From Heliocybe sulcata (taxonomy: Eukaryota > Basidiomycota > Agaricomycetes > Gloeophyllales > Gloeophyllaceae): a stretch of DNA of 64,000 nt. The notes under the pieces were generated by a model. That model had not been told where the DNA came from. It searched no databases and saw only the letters and a program-made list of their open reading frames with translations. Positions 23,215-34,435 of the stretch are shown here, in pieces. Positions within the stretch are counted from its first letter, which is position 1. Each line of letters starts with the position of its first letter. A program made the translations under genes and the position numbers. The DNA lies in assembly GCA_004369045.1 (NCBI GenBank), contig ML213524.1:54565-118564 (forward strand), written 5' to 3'.

Positions 23215-23543
23215 CTCTCTAAGTAGAAGAAAGCTATCTCGTCGGTAAGTACAACCGGGCGATATTTTATACTCGAGGAAGGCTACCTCGATTACCGGTC
23301 CGCGGAGGAAGTCAAAGCACAGCTGTTGGAATGGAATAGGGCATCGATGTGTCTGCTGACTTTACAGACACGACGCATTTTGAGACCGGGCATAGATTCT
23401 ACAGTACTACATCTAGACAGTTGATAACGTATGATGTTATGCCAGAACACGGGCCATTGACCAACATGTGTAACAGCCACCATGCCTCATGCATCATGCC
23501 CTGAAGTCCCGAAGTACAATGGTTTCATGATTAGTCGTTGGAA

Positions 23544-25280
23544 TCACCGAGGGAAGCGTCTTCTCATTGGGTACACCTCGTCGCGTTCCCAGTCGTAACA
23601 CATGAGGTCATTTTCCACAGGGACAGCAGGGAAACTGGTGCCCATATACTTGTATGCGTTAGACACGAACTCATCGACGACATCTGGCAGAGAAAGCTCT
23701 CGGCCCCATTTGCCAGTTTGCCGTTCGTCGAAGACCATCGTCGGAGTATCCCAGATGATGCTCTTGTAGATGTGTAATCGTTGGTTTTCCTTCTCGCATC
23801 GCGTGGGAAGTAGGATAGTGGGAAGTTCGGGAATACTCGAACAGAGAGTGTTGTCCAAAACCCTAACCCTCGCTATGTTAGGGAGCTGCGCGCGTAGTAG
23901 GTCAACCTGGAGTTGATTATTATGGAGCTTCTCCGCCACAGACCAATCAGACGGATGCAGGAGTTTTCGCCATGTAGATTTTTGATAGACTAGTACAAGT
24001 GGCTGTTAGGCCATAGATTACAAGCCCATGAGGAGACTGCTTCTCCTCAGACTTTATATACTACTTTGAAATATAATACTGGAATATTCCACAATATTCC
24101 TGATCTGGGCTAAACAAAATCCATAACCAATTATCGGGATATTGTTGAGCAATTTCCAACACGCCATACATCGATGAAGCGGAGGTTAGGATGGGTGCCG
24201 ACGAATGAAGATACACTGCGTATAACCAGATGACGCAGCTCCTGGCAAGGTTCAAGTGTTTTCAGGTCAAAGGGGCCGGGCGTTCCACCACTATCCCAAT
24301 GACAATCGATATCCAGGAATCGCAACGCATGGCCTATGGCAACAGTGATCTTGTGTATTTCCCGGCGAACGCGATGTCTCGGGGTGTGAAATGGACCAGA
24401 GAAAGTGATTGAAAGCTGTGTCAAGGATGGAGTTGACAATGCACAAGTCGGTGCTGACCAAGAGCGACAGATCAGGGAAAGAGTCGTAACGTGGGGGAGT
24501 CTAAGTGAGAGTCCCTCGTACTCCGACATGGAATAATAGTGCATGGACAGCACTTCCAGCTTGGGTAATTCCTGAAGGAAGTGAAATAAGTCTGGGGACG
24601 ACTCGGACCGCATACTATCGCCAAGCCAGAGGCAAGTGAGCAAGGATGGATCGAGTCGCTTCATGACCCGTACCGCTCCACTGTTCGGCGACGGATTGTA
24701 TGCCATCTCGGCTAGATTGGGACAAACAGATAGTATGTCCTCCAATATCTGATCACAATCTACGCCCCGATCGTAACCAGCATCGAGATCCACGTCTAGG
24801 CTTTTGACCAACCTCCTGTAGTTGAATGAGTCGGACTGGCTGTTGAGTGTCCTGAGGAAAATGGATAGCTGCCAGCCACAATGTAGTACAACATGCTCGT
24901 ACAGCATCGGGACTGCAGCATCCCTCCAATGCTTACACACCATACTGCAGGATGTCTTGTCGCGTAGAGATAGCTGGGACGACTGGGTACGGATCTTGGG
25001 AAGCATCGCAAAGCCATTGCCAACGCAGTCGAAGGCGAAGCTAAATATTGTGCACAGTATCTCAGGGAAAAGATGTCCGGCGTCCGTCTTGCCATGACCA
25101 TCCTTTATTCACCCGTGTGTTAGCAATTGTAAAAATTGATGCACTGCCTACGACATTCAAGTTTCTGCTCACCTTTAATGAAAGATCCTGCAGACCACAA
25201 ACAAGATCACCAAGCTGAGTTGCTGGCTCGGTGATAAGGTTCATGGCGGGCCTTAATTCGTTGAGAGACACAGGATCCAT
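23544..25280 (-). pseudogene. F-box / LRR-like gene split by a solo LTR
   Basis: Exon 1 (25173-25280, MDPVSLNELRPAMN) joins after a 70-bp intron to a large exon from 25102. That exon holds the F-box (HLFPEILCTIFSFAF), the linker MVCKHWRDAAVPMLYEHVVL and LRR-like repeats (LTCLWLGDSM, LRFIDVWR). At LRFIDVWR the frame runs into a 189-bp LTR (23973-24161) and stops after nine foreign residues. Beyond the LTR the same frame resumes (KLLHPSDWSVAEKL, PELPTILLPTR) and ends at 23544. The five bases CGCCA are repeated on both sides of the LTR. The tail matches that of the first F-box gene (GLPTILPPTR, DTPTLVF). The allele is expected to give a truncated protein. Confidence 0.75.
23973..24161 (-). mobile_element. 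Solo LTR of a retrotransposon inside an F-box exon
   Basis: Read on the minus strand, the 189-bp element starts TGTTGGAAATTG and ends AATCTACA, that is TG...CA, and has a TATATAAAG promoter motif (24052-24060 on the plus strand). It is flanked by a perfect 5-bp duplication, CGCCA (23968-23972 and 24162-24166). A second copy, about 90 percent identical by eye, is at 56323-56510 with its own 5-bp duplication. No internal retrotransposon region is present at either site. The size, ends and duplication fit an LTR of a Ty1/copia-like element left after recombination. Confidence 0.8.
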
Positions 25281-25902
25281 TGCGCCGCTTAAGATACGGA
25301 GGATGTAGTTGTGATCGCTAAGGCCAGGACGCAATTGCTCGGATGGTGGGTAGTCCGGCTTTTATAGCGCGAGGAGCGCTGGCCAAGATTGAGTTACGAT
25401 AACAAACTTCATAACCGCACCCAAGCCGCACCGCTCTCTTCCGCTTCAGCGAAGTTCAGAAGAGAGTCGCCGCGCCATCCGGTACGTTCTGGTCAGCCGG
25501 GCGGTCATGATCAGAAGATTTCACCTACAATTTGGATCGAAATCAGAAGTGGACAGCGTATGCGATAGTACTATGTGAACATGAGAGCACCGATGAGTGC
25601 AAGTTCGAGCCAGGGAACGAGTCACAAGGTCACAAGCACGGTCACGATTACGAGGGATGGTAAGTATTGGAAGCAGACTTCACACTCTGACTTTTCTCTC
25701 GCAGGACCAACTGGTTCGCTCTACATCGACCTAGACCGCACAGTCCAAGGATAAAGTCGTTAGGACAAGAATTTTCTTGCCCAGCCATGCCGTTTGTGAC
25801 AGCTAAAACACGCACATATGCATGGAGAATCTGAGCTGGTGGGCGGTGTCGGGAGACTGTTATCAACATTCATGAGCGTACTATTACATGGATCAAGACT
25901 TC
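25281..25902. other. Intergenic, no gene seen
   Basis: The part next to 25280 is the upstream region of the broken F-box gene and includes a TATA-like CTATAAAAGCC on the minus strand (about 25358-25368). The remainder, up to the end of the APH-like gene at 25903, shows no supported gene. Confidence 0.4.
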
Positions 25903-27046
25903 CTAGTAGCATGGGGCATCCTTCAGTTTCTCCAAACACGTCTTAACGATATCTGCAGCCCATCGCTTCCGTTGATCAGAGTCGTCTCCGCTCTCCTCCG
26001 CTGCGGCTTCCTTCATAACGACAAGACCCCAAAACAGGGTATACCAAAGCCGCTTGGTATTTTGTCGGGGGAAAGTAATGATAGGAGCACCGTAACCTTC
26101 AATCAGCGCCGGCGATGGCGCATAGAAAAGTGACTCCAGCAAGGGATCACCCCAGAGTGCATGGCATAAATTCAGGAAAGCGCTAATCCGTGGCTCTTCA
26201 TCTTCGGAGGACGAGGACGGAAGGTCGACGTAAATGTCCTCCTCCCGGCCGGTAAACCAGATGAGCTTCGGCACCTCCACGTCGTCGAAGAGATAGAACC
26301 CGATGGCTCTGCTCAGCCAACCACGTATGTCAGAGAACGGCAAGTCTTCGCCGCGAGCCTCTGCTTCGTATAGCATCTCCTCGAGGAACAGCGTGAAGGA
26401 TTCCTGCCAACTATAACTGGGATCGTCGGGTTCTCCGCCGACTTCGGTTGGCATGCCGAACCAGTCGTTCTCAATAGCGTGCAGTTGTTGCAGGTATGAC
26501 CCCAGCCTGAGGTCGATGAGTGCATTTTGTCGCTTCGACAATTGTCCCCGGGCCTCTGAGAGCGGAACGCCGGATGGACGTGCTGTAAGCGCGTAGCAGT
26601 AAGGGACGCGACTACATGTGGAGTCTGTAAGGTAAAGGGGCGGCAAGGGTATGGAGGTTTTGGAGCGTATGGTATCATATACAAAGGCGAAGGACGCCAA
26701 GGTGTTCGGTTTGTACTCCGTAGTCGATGATTGATCCGGAGACATGGCCCACAGTATGTAGGTAGTGGCGGTAGAGGCATCCTCGCATGTAGCGCATATC
26801 TCAAAGACTTTGCATGGGAGACTTATCCGATTGCCACGGTAATGCTCAGTAACTCGAAGGTATAGAGGATGGATAGAATACTTACCTATATCCGTATGCT
26901 TTCACCTCATGGACACTGTGAACTACATTGCGACCAAAACGGCCCTCAAGGATCGACCAGGCTTGGGATGGCGACAGGCCAAAAGAGGTCCCTGTTATAT
27001 TCATCGCATTCTGTGCATTAATTGAAGATTCAACGGAGGAATCCAT
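25903..27046 (-). CDS. Aminoglycoside-phosphotransferase-like protein lacking catalytic residues
   Basis: This belongs to the large fungal group of APH-like proteins. Exons 26886-27046 and 25903-26821 join in frame across a 64-bp intron, giving 359 residues. Recognisable segments are LSPSQAWSILEGRFGRNVV, KVFEICATCEDASTATTYILWAM, LRLGSYLQQLHAIENDWFG, YSWQESFTLFLEEML and ALWGDPLLES. Active members have an HxDxxxxN catalytic loop and an Asp in the segment just before ALWGDP. Here the corresponding texts are IWFTGREEDIYV and ISAFLNLCHALWGDP, so the catalytic His, Asp and Asn and the metal-binding Asp all seem to be replaced. I therefore infer a pseudokinase. The frame is otherwise intact. A second in-frame ATG lies at MNITGTS. 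Confidence 0.75.
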
Positions 27047-27571
27047 GGCGATCTTCCTCTGCGAATGCGAATACGATGCCAATCCGATTGTCGAGACAAG
27101 CGTGACGGCAGAAAGGGATAGAGTAATGCGCGAGGTTGCAGAGCGGGAGATTCGTATTTTTGCACGATTGAGAGGAAGTTTCAACCACTTAAAGGACATA
27201 AGTCTGTGCCATGGGTACTTGGCCGCGCTGGCCGGGTCGCCGTCACTCGGGGACCAGGATAAGATCAAGATTGAAGAATCCCACGAATACACGCTTCACA
27301 GCCACTGGTTCCGGTAACTCACTTAGGTACCGGAACACCGCCTCCCGCCAATCATCAGTGTTGCATGCAGAATTTCGGCCTTTCGCAGACACAAGGTAGA
27401 CGGTGGACTCGTAATAAACGCACAGGGAGGGTCAGGGTATACTGCGGGAGTGTTAATACAGGTATAAAGCATGCGCGTCATAGATGTGTACCTCCTACTG
27501 TAACGTACATAAACATAGTCACTGTAAAGCTATCCATACTATCTTCCGGCATACCGAACGTTGAGCGCCGT
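27047..27571. other. Intergenic between the APH-like gene and pex19
   Basis: The stretch lies upstream of the APH-like gene and downstream of pex19, both on the minus strand. Open frames on the plus strand are shadows without motifs. No repeat or RNA gene was recognised. Confidence 0.4.
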
Positions 27572-28775
27572 TCATGAGATCACGCAGCCGTCAGGGACCT
27601 TTGGTAAGCCATCCGCGCCGAGATCAAATCCAGGAGGTAGAGGTCCCATTATTTCTGATGGCGGTGAACCATGCGATTGCATCTACGCAGACGTACAAGA
27701 AAATCAGTCTCCTCAGTCGTTTGCTTTTCATGCAGAGGGGAGGGATGGTGACTGGGTAGAGAAGGAATAACGTGTCTGATGGAAACAACGTACCTCATTC
27801 ATGAGCTCCACGACCTGCTTCCCCTTTTCCGTGTCCTCCTCCGAATACGATGGGTCTTCAAATATCTGCACGATCTTGGTTACGCAATGGTACTGGGCTT
27901 CATACCGGGACTTGTCATCTGGAGACAGGCTGGATGCGTTATCCGATAGGTAAGATGGAAACTAAAGCAAGAACAATGAACGGTGGTATACATATTTAGT
28001 GATTGCCATGGATGTGGAGAGAGCGCAAATACATACCTTATCATTGAGCTCCTTCAAAGGCTCGTACAGAACCTCCTTACTCATCAATTGACTCATCATA
28101 CTCTCCAGCAAACCCTGCATATCCCCATCCTCTCCCTCTCCCTCCCCAAGCGCGCCACTCAACTGCTTCAGCAGGGCATCCAAGCTCTCATCTCCGCCCG
28201 CACCTGCCTCAGACTGCATCGCACTCTCACTGCTCTCCAGCTTCTCCATCGCCTGCCGTATACTCTTCTGAAAAGAATCTTCCACCTCCTGCTCCATCGC
28301 CTTCTCCTTCTCTCCCTTAGTACCCTCCGCATCCTCGTCCTTCCGTGTGCCCACTGCCTCGTCCATGCCCTCTACGAGCATGGCCTCCCACGCAGCTGCC
28401 AACGCTTTCGCCTTCTCCCTGTCTTCTTCACTCAGCGCTGCACTTCCCGAGCCTTCCCCGCCGAGCGACATCTCCCGCATAAGGGTCTCCATATTCTTCT
28501 CCAGCTCCTCTGCAAAGTCCAGCTCTTCTTGTGACTGTGGCGCATCCCGCACTGATGCTGATGTTGACACACTTGCAGCTGTATTTGCCGGAGGTTTCGA
28601 GGGCTCCGTTGCAGGTGCGTTGAACTGCTCCAGAACATCTGTACGTAGACATCGCGATCACGATCATCCTGAGACTTCACTATAGACCGCCCGCCACATC
28701 GGACAAAATGCAGTACTTACCGTCCAGATCGTCAACGTCCTCGTCAATCTCAACCTTGGCCTTCTGCGACGCCAT
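27572..28775 (-). CDS. pex19: Peroxisomal membrane protein import receptor PEX19
   Basis: PEX19 is the cytosolic chaperone and receptor that binds peroxisomal membrane proteins and docks at PEX3. Four exons join in frame: 28721-28775, 28037-28638, 27794-27961 and 27572-27682, giving 311 residues, the usual length. The N terminus (VEIDEDVDDLDDVLEQFN) matches the PEX3-binding end. The middle is acidic and helical (FAEELEKNMETLMREM; MMSQLMSKEVLYEPLKELNDKFPSYL), with EDPSYSEEDTEKGKQVVELMNEMQ and the PLPPGFDL motif near the end. The last four residues CVIS form a CaaX box for farnesylation. All key parts are present, so the gene appears functional. It lies upstream of the APH-like gene on the same strand, with separate promoters. 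Confidence 0.93.
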
Positions 28776-29165
28776 AACCGAGACTCTTGTAGGAGAAAGG
28801 ATGCGGGGAAGCCCAGAACCGTGTGATTTGACCTGATCGTAGTCCCCGGATAACGGGACCCTAGGCTAGGGTTAGCGCCACACGAGAAATCACAGGGCAA
28901 ATCCATTCCGATAGTATGTCCATCATAAGATATTTACGCACTACAGACATTGTTATGCTAAACTATAAAGTAACCAGACAAAGGAGCGTTATGATAGTCT
29001 ATCGTCTATACTTTTCTGTGCAACTCTATCTGCAAATGAGGGAAGGAACGTCTAGCGGAGACAAAGGATATGACGAAAATTGAAGGACCAGAACTGAACG
29101 AACAGAGCACAAGTGCAGACTTGAGATGGCGCGTCGTCGATCACAAGACCCATGGCCCTCAGCGC
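28776..29165. other. Intergenic between nde and pex19
   Basis: This 390-bp stretch follows the NADH dehydrogenase stop and precedes the pex19 start, both on the minus strand. No gene or repeat is visible; it should hold the pex19 promoter. Confidence 0.4.
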
Positions 29166-31531
29166 TCACTCCCTGCTCACATCACTACACGAAGCACGTC
29201 AGCAACTAGCACCACCGAAACGAGTATGGGAACATTACTCACCGACCAAAAAACTTGACCTTCATCCAATCCGTCGCGACCAGCGCCCTGTTGCGGAACG
29301 AGAATAGTGTGCTCAAATACGCGCTCCTCCAGAATAGGTACGTAGCTACACCGCCAGTCGCCAACTGCCCGCATCCCATATCCTCAGCAATCCCTTCCTG
29401 ACACCGCTAAAGAAACCCAAAGCACTCACATTCCCAGTCCCAAAGAACGGCAAGTCCGCAATAGCCTTATCGCTCCCAATATACGCCAGCGATCCTTGAT
29501 GCGAGTAATGGAATGGCCTCAGCTTGTCCAGCTTCGTAACCTGCTTCTGCAGCGCATCCACCTCGGCAGCCTGCTCGGGGCCAGCTTGGGCTTGGAGGAC
29601 CTGCAGCTGGTTCTGAAGCGCGTCCTTCTTCGCGATCTGGTTGAAAATGCGCGCGAGGTACGACCCTTCCTGCGACGCAACCTGCGCAGTGGGAGCGTAT
29701 GACGTTGCCGTGCAGTCTCCGAGAGCGAATATCGAGTCAGCGCCCTTGAGGCGGAGGTGGTCTGCAAGACCATGAGCGGCGGAGGTACAGAAGGAGCATG
29801 TGAACGCACCGTCGACAGTCAACCCTCTCCTATTCGTCTGCGTCTCCGGCATCTTCGCCATCAGGTCAACCGTTAACTTCCTCATCTTATTGCCCTAAAG
29901 TAGTGATGAGTAAAACCACCTCCGTGAAACTTTTATCGCCACTCACCCCAGCCCAAACTACTAACCCGACCGGTATCTCCTTCGTGCTCCCATCCGGCAT
30001 CTTCACCACAACACTGCGGTCTTTGATCTCCTTTACCATGGTCTTGGTCAAAATGTCAATCTTCGCCTCCTTGAACGTTGACTCGGTGTAGTCGATCAGT
30101 TGTTTGCTGAATGAGGGCAGCACGGTCGGGAGCGCCTCGACAAGGGTAATCCGGACGCTCTCGGCAAGCTCGGGGTACCACTGCTTCAGATCGTCCATCA
30201 GAAAGTCGTGGAGCTCGCCGGAGAGCTCAATACCCGTGGGACCGCCTCCCACAACCACCTATATGCCTATATGACCTTTCGACCCACGTATGGAGAGGTG
30301 TGGGCATACCATGTGCAATAGCCGCTCGATTTCCTCCTGGCTCTGCCCGGGGAAGGCAGCGGACTCGACGCAATCCATGAATCTGGTCTGGAACTGCAAA
30401 CTCACAAGTCAGCCGCCAATATCTGGGTCAAGCATATCTACGAACCCTCTCGGCATCATGCAGTTCTTTCATGAAACAGGCATGCTCTGCGACGCCAGGA
30501 ATATTGAAGGTCTGAGTCTCAGCACCGACCGCATAGACGAGGTAGTCGTATGGGATCGTCGTGGACCAGACTTGCCCTTGGACCTCGGAGTTGTCTGATA
30601 AATACAATATGAATATGGGACGTATAGTTGAATGCCATTTGTGCGCGCACCGGAAAACGTCACAGTCTTCTTGACAGGCTGTAGTGATTTAATTTCTATA
30701 TTGTTTTTGCGCCAATGATAAGACGTCGCAACTCACGTCGACATCAGTTGCCTCCGCTTCGATGACCGCGACTTTGCGCTTCTTGTGACGGGCAACATAA
30801 CGCGTAGCTGAGGGACCATCAGGAGTGGCATGATATTAACACAAATGCGCTCACGTTGAATGATGGATCGGGGCGTGATAGTTCCGACAGCGACAGAGGG
30901 CAACAGGGGAGTGAACAGGAAGTAATTTCGGGGGCTGATCAAGATCTGAAGTGCAGCATGTACTTGCAATTCCAACCAGCATAGTACCGTTAGTACTCAC
31001 AACATTGAAGTCCTCCGTATCCAAGGTCTTCAGCAAACTCGTCGCTCCCCATCCACTTCCCAGGATAACCAGGGTCTTCTTTTCTGGATCAAATTCCTGC
31101 TGAACGCCGGGATTTCGCTCGATCGCCGAAAAGTACCAGAATGCGCCGCCGGAGGCAAGAACCGTGACGATCGTTACTGTCCCAAGTGTCTGCAAGAACC
31201 TCCTCCACCTTGACACTTTCGGCGGAGGCGTGGGCGGGATCTATTCAGGCTTCCTCCGTTTAATCCCTGAGAACCATTCATAGCACGAGTGCGTCAGACG
31301 CACCTCCGGTCCTGAGCTGCCAGTGCTCGCACTTCTTTTCGCATTTAGACTGAGGCTGGCGTTGACTCGGACGAGCTGGAGTCTGGGCTGCGCATGTGGA
31401 AGGCGAAGACTCGGTGTTGCGGTTCTAGATGACCGCGCCACGACGGTCCGCGTTACTTCGGCCACGAGAATAGATCACTACAAATTCTTCCCATGAGCAC
31501 TTGGAAGCTGCTCACCACGGCAAAGCGACAT
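29166..31531 (-). CDS. nde1: Alternative (rotenone-insensitive, type II) NADH dehydrogenase, mitochondrial
   Basis: NDH-2 enzymes pass electrons from NADH to ubiquinone without pumping protons, at a face of the mitochondrial inner membrane. Thirteen exons join in frame: 31516-31531, 31304-31455, 31001-31240, 30855-30945, 30737-30807, 30651-30678, 30446-30594, 30310-30393, 29947-30258, 29810-29894, 29430-29761, 29243-29364 and 29166-29184 (566 residues). The Arg/Ser-rich start ([19 protein letters not shown]) is a presequence, followed by one membrane helix ([16 protein letters not shown]). Two nucleotide-binding folds are seen: [13 protein letters not shown] and [35 protein letters not shown] and the C-terminal GRDVSRE are typical. 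The first and last coding exons are 16 and 19 nt. External rather than internal orientation is an inference. Confidence 0.92.
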
Positions 31532-32584
31532 CGTTGACGACGGCGAGGACGACCAGCAGGAGGAAAACTGCGTGCACCGGCGTTGGCGAGGACCTTTTCA
31601 AGCGCTTCGGGACCATCGCCGCCGCCGGCGATGGGCGCCGATGATGTAATCGTTTACCGTGTGCTGCCGACTGCAACCGTCACTCTGCTTACCCCGTCCT
31701 CGTCGTGAGTTTCGTTCTCCTCCGCTGTTCTCGTCGTCAGCGCCTCGTCTATCTTTGTATCATTACGTTATTCGAGGATCTTTGCGGTCGCAAGTCGTCG
31801 AGGCGTGGCCTGTCCAGCATTCACGGGTCACATCGAATGCTTGAAAGGACTGCACATTCGGGATCAAGTTATTCAGCGAATATCGAGTAGGACTGTCATG
31901 CTCGGAGCCTCTAGGAATTATGAAGGCACTCGTCGCCAACGGCGCCGCGATATATGTATGGTTGAACACATAGTCCGGGGACGGCATCGCGCCTCGATGC
32001 CTCATGTGACAACTTGTCGACGGAACGCGGTCTCCGTTGTCATTGTGGCGTTCGCCATCGTCGACGCAACCGTGTAGGGTCCGCCTGACCCCGTGTAGCG
32101 CCAACCCAGCGAGAGTCGTTTGGCTGTCCTATGCGTGGTTGAGCGGATTCTGGCGGGGGAATCGTACCACACCACATCACGACTCGAACTTGTTCGAGAG
32201 GTCTGTCGAGTAACGGTCACCGCCATCCTCGCCACGATACAACTAAACCTCGCCAGACGGGCCCGTTGCAATATGCCTGGCTGAGATTCAGATGATGCTC
32301 TGAAGCATCAGTTCGTGCGGTGCTCGACCATCCGCCTATGGTGAATCGTACGGCACCAGACGTCGCTCTATATCTTTTGAATCATATCTACTTTTCTGAC
32401 TACGAATGCATGAACTTGGTTTCGACCTCTGCCCAGCGGACCGCTCATCTGACCTTCCTGGGCCCCATTTTTGGCTGCCTCTATCTCTGTTACACGGAGT
32501 ATACGTACAAGCTGGACTATCAGGTACACGGATCATCAGTCTGCTACCACCAGCCCTCCCGGTCTAAATACGCCTCCTCGCCGC
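31532..32584. other. Intergenic, no gene seen
   Basis: About 1 kb lies between the NADH dehydrogenase start and the end of the PIN-like gene, both on the minus strand. Frames of 60-110 codons occur but have no motif or consistent splice signals. A GC-rich part near 31600-31640 is next to the dehydrogenase promoter. Confidence 0.4.
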
Positions 32585-34435
32585 TCAGCTTCGCCTCCCA
32601 TCAACACCATTGACAACGCCCAACCCCACCGAAGACACAACCGCAATCAGCGGCGAGACCGCATACTATGCAAAACGACGTCAGGCCATGCACACCGTAG
32701 TATCAAGGTATCGGACACTTACACTAATACATAGGAACTTGGCCACATCCCCGACATCCACGCCCACCATCTCTGCGAGGCTGATCATCATCATCGCACT
32801 CGGCCCACTTGGGATCAGGATCAGGATGAAGTGCGTGAGAGGGTCGGTGATAAAAAGATTTCGTCTGCAAAACTCGACCCTTAGCGCTGCTGATAGCTCG
32901 CTAGAAGATTTCTTCGGCGAGAACGCACCTGGCAGTGGACCAGACGAACAGGATAGATAATGCGGGCATGATCAAGTACCTGATGATCAGGGTAGATATT
33001 GTGCTCTTCGCAAACCGTTGCGAGGAGGAGGAGGTGGTGGAGGTCGGAAGGAGTTGGAGGTTCGCGCCGAGAAGGAACATCTGCAGTCCAACGCTGGCAA
33101 ACATACTCACTTCAAGACCCGTGCCGAGATTGTGAAGCAACGTACAACAACGACCCGAGATTACCTATTGCTTGCGTCAGGGTCTTGTTCAGGGCACCAT
33201 CTTCGTCCAGGAGCAGGTGATGCAAGGGCGGAGTGATCTGTAACCAGAGCCTTAGATCACAGATACGAGAAGATGAAGAGACGCGTACACCCAGGACCAA
33301 AGCCATTCCCGCGCCAACGAGTGGCGGGTTCACCCACTGCAGCGGCCGGCGGAGGACGTACCACTTTCCCCAGTCCGGGACTTCGGTCAGCGGCGCCAAC
33401 ACCTCCTCCACACCATCTTCGAGATCGTCGTCATTCTCGCGCAGCAAGCCGACGTGCTCCCTATCCTGAATGGTTGGGGGAGTTCCGTCAAGGGAGGAAG
33501 GCGAGGAGGGGGACTGAGGTTCACGGCGTGCATGTGGAATGAGGGTGTCGGGGAAACGGGGCTTGGGCGGGCGGTCTTGTTTAAGGATGGGTGGACCGAA
33601 GGCGAAGGTCAGAGTATGTTGGCTGGGGGATGTAGTGTTAGCGTGGCCGCAGAGATGCACTGTCATGATACAATGCCTCGAACACACGAGCAGCCCTCGT
33701 CGCTTTATCCAGTCTAGGATATCACTTGACTCCCATTTACTCTTCCGGACACCTGCTAGGACTGCATGCCAGAGTAATTCGAGTCCACTGTCAGGTCCCG
33801 AAATTACCATGTCATGCAGATCCGAGCTAATACCCCAAGACGCTTTGACGACTTCGGTGGACTGAAACAGAGAACCAAAACCAAGTAAGGGTGTAGCACT
33901 TACACCGCAGAGTTCAGCAATATCATGCTACGTGCCCGCTGCATGAATACAGTATCACTTTCGCCAGGGTTCTTCAGCGAGGTCAGGACTCCACTGTTCG
34001 CCAGCGATTGAATCAAGAGGAGGGGAAGGGCATTGGACTCGGCCCGACCCGCAGCGGGGATAGTCCAGCTCGGCAGACCTAGTATTCTCTTAACCGCATT
34101 ATTCCCACTAGCTCATTCAGCACAACTACACCGAAGACACTCACCTGAGCGCCCCACCCCCACAGATGCGCAATAACCGTACTGACAAGTCCCCAAATCG
34201 GTACCACCCACACCCTCTTTATTTCACCAACAGTTAACTGTGGCCCCATCTGTTCTATCATCAAGCATGGCAGGAATATGGCCGTTACAACTTTGGAGAG
34301 TTGTTTCGCCGCGGATCTCGTGAGCAGGAAGTGTGCTGAGATGTAGCCAGAGCCGATGATGAGCAGCACGCATACGGCGCCTTGGAGAGACGCGAGGAGG
34401 CTGGGTACCAGAGGTTCAGCAGAGCTCGTTAGCAT
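32585..34435 (-). CDS. PIN-like auxin efflux carrier family membrane transporter
   Basis: Members of this Mem_trans family are ten-helix carriers; fungal ones are mostly in ER or plasma membrane and their substrates are largely unknown. Seven exons join in frame: 34145-34435, 33904-34088, 33622 to 33289, 33165-33237, 32929-33109, 32723-32879 and 32585-32665, giving 433 residues. N-terminal helices (LQGAVCVLLIIGSGYISAHF; VVTAIFLPCLMIEQMG), the family segment ALPLLLIQSLANSGVL, a charged central loop (LRENDDDLEDGVEEV), then VNPPLVGAGMALVLG, ITPPLHHLLLDEDGALN, ASVGLQMFLLGANLQLL and ILIPSGPSAMMMISLAE are all as expected. Intron 2 is unusually long at about 280 bp; the others are 50-65 bp. Confidence 0.88.
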
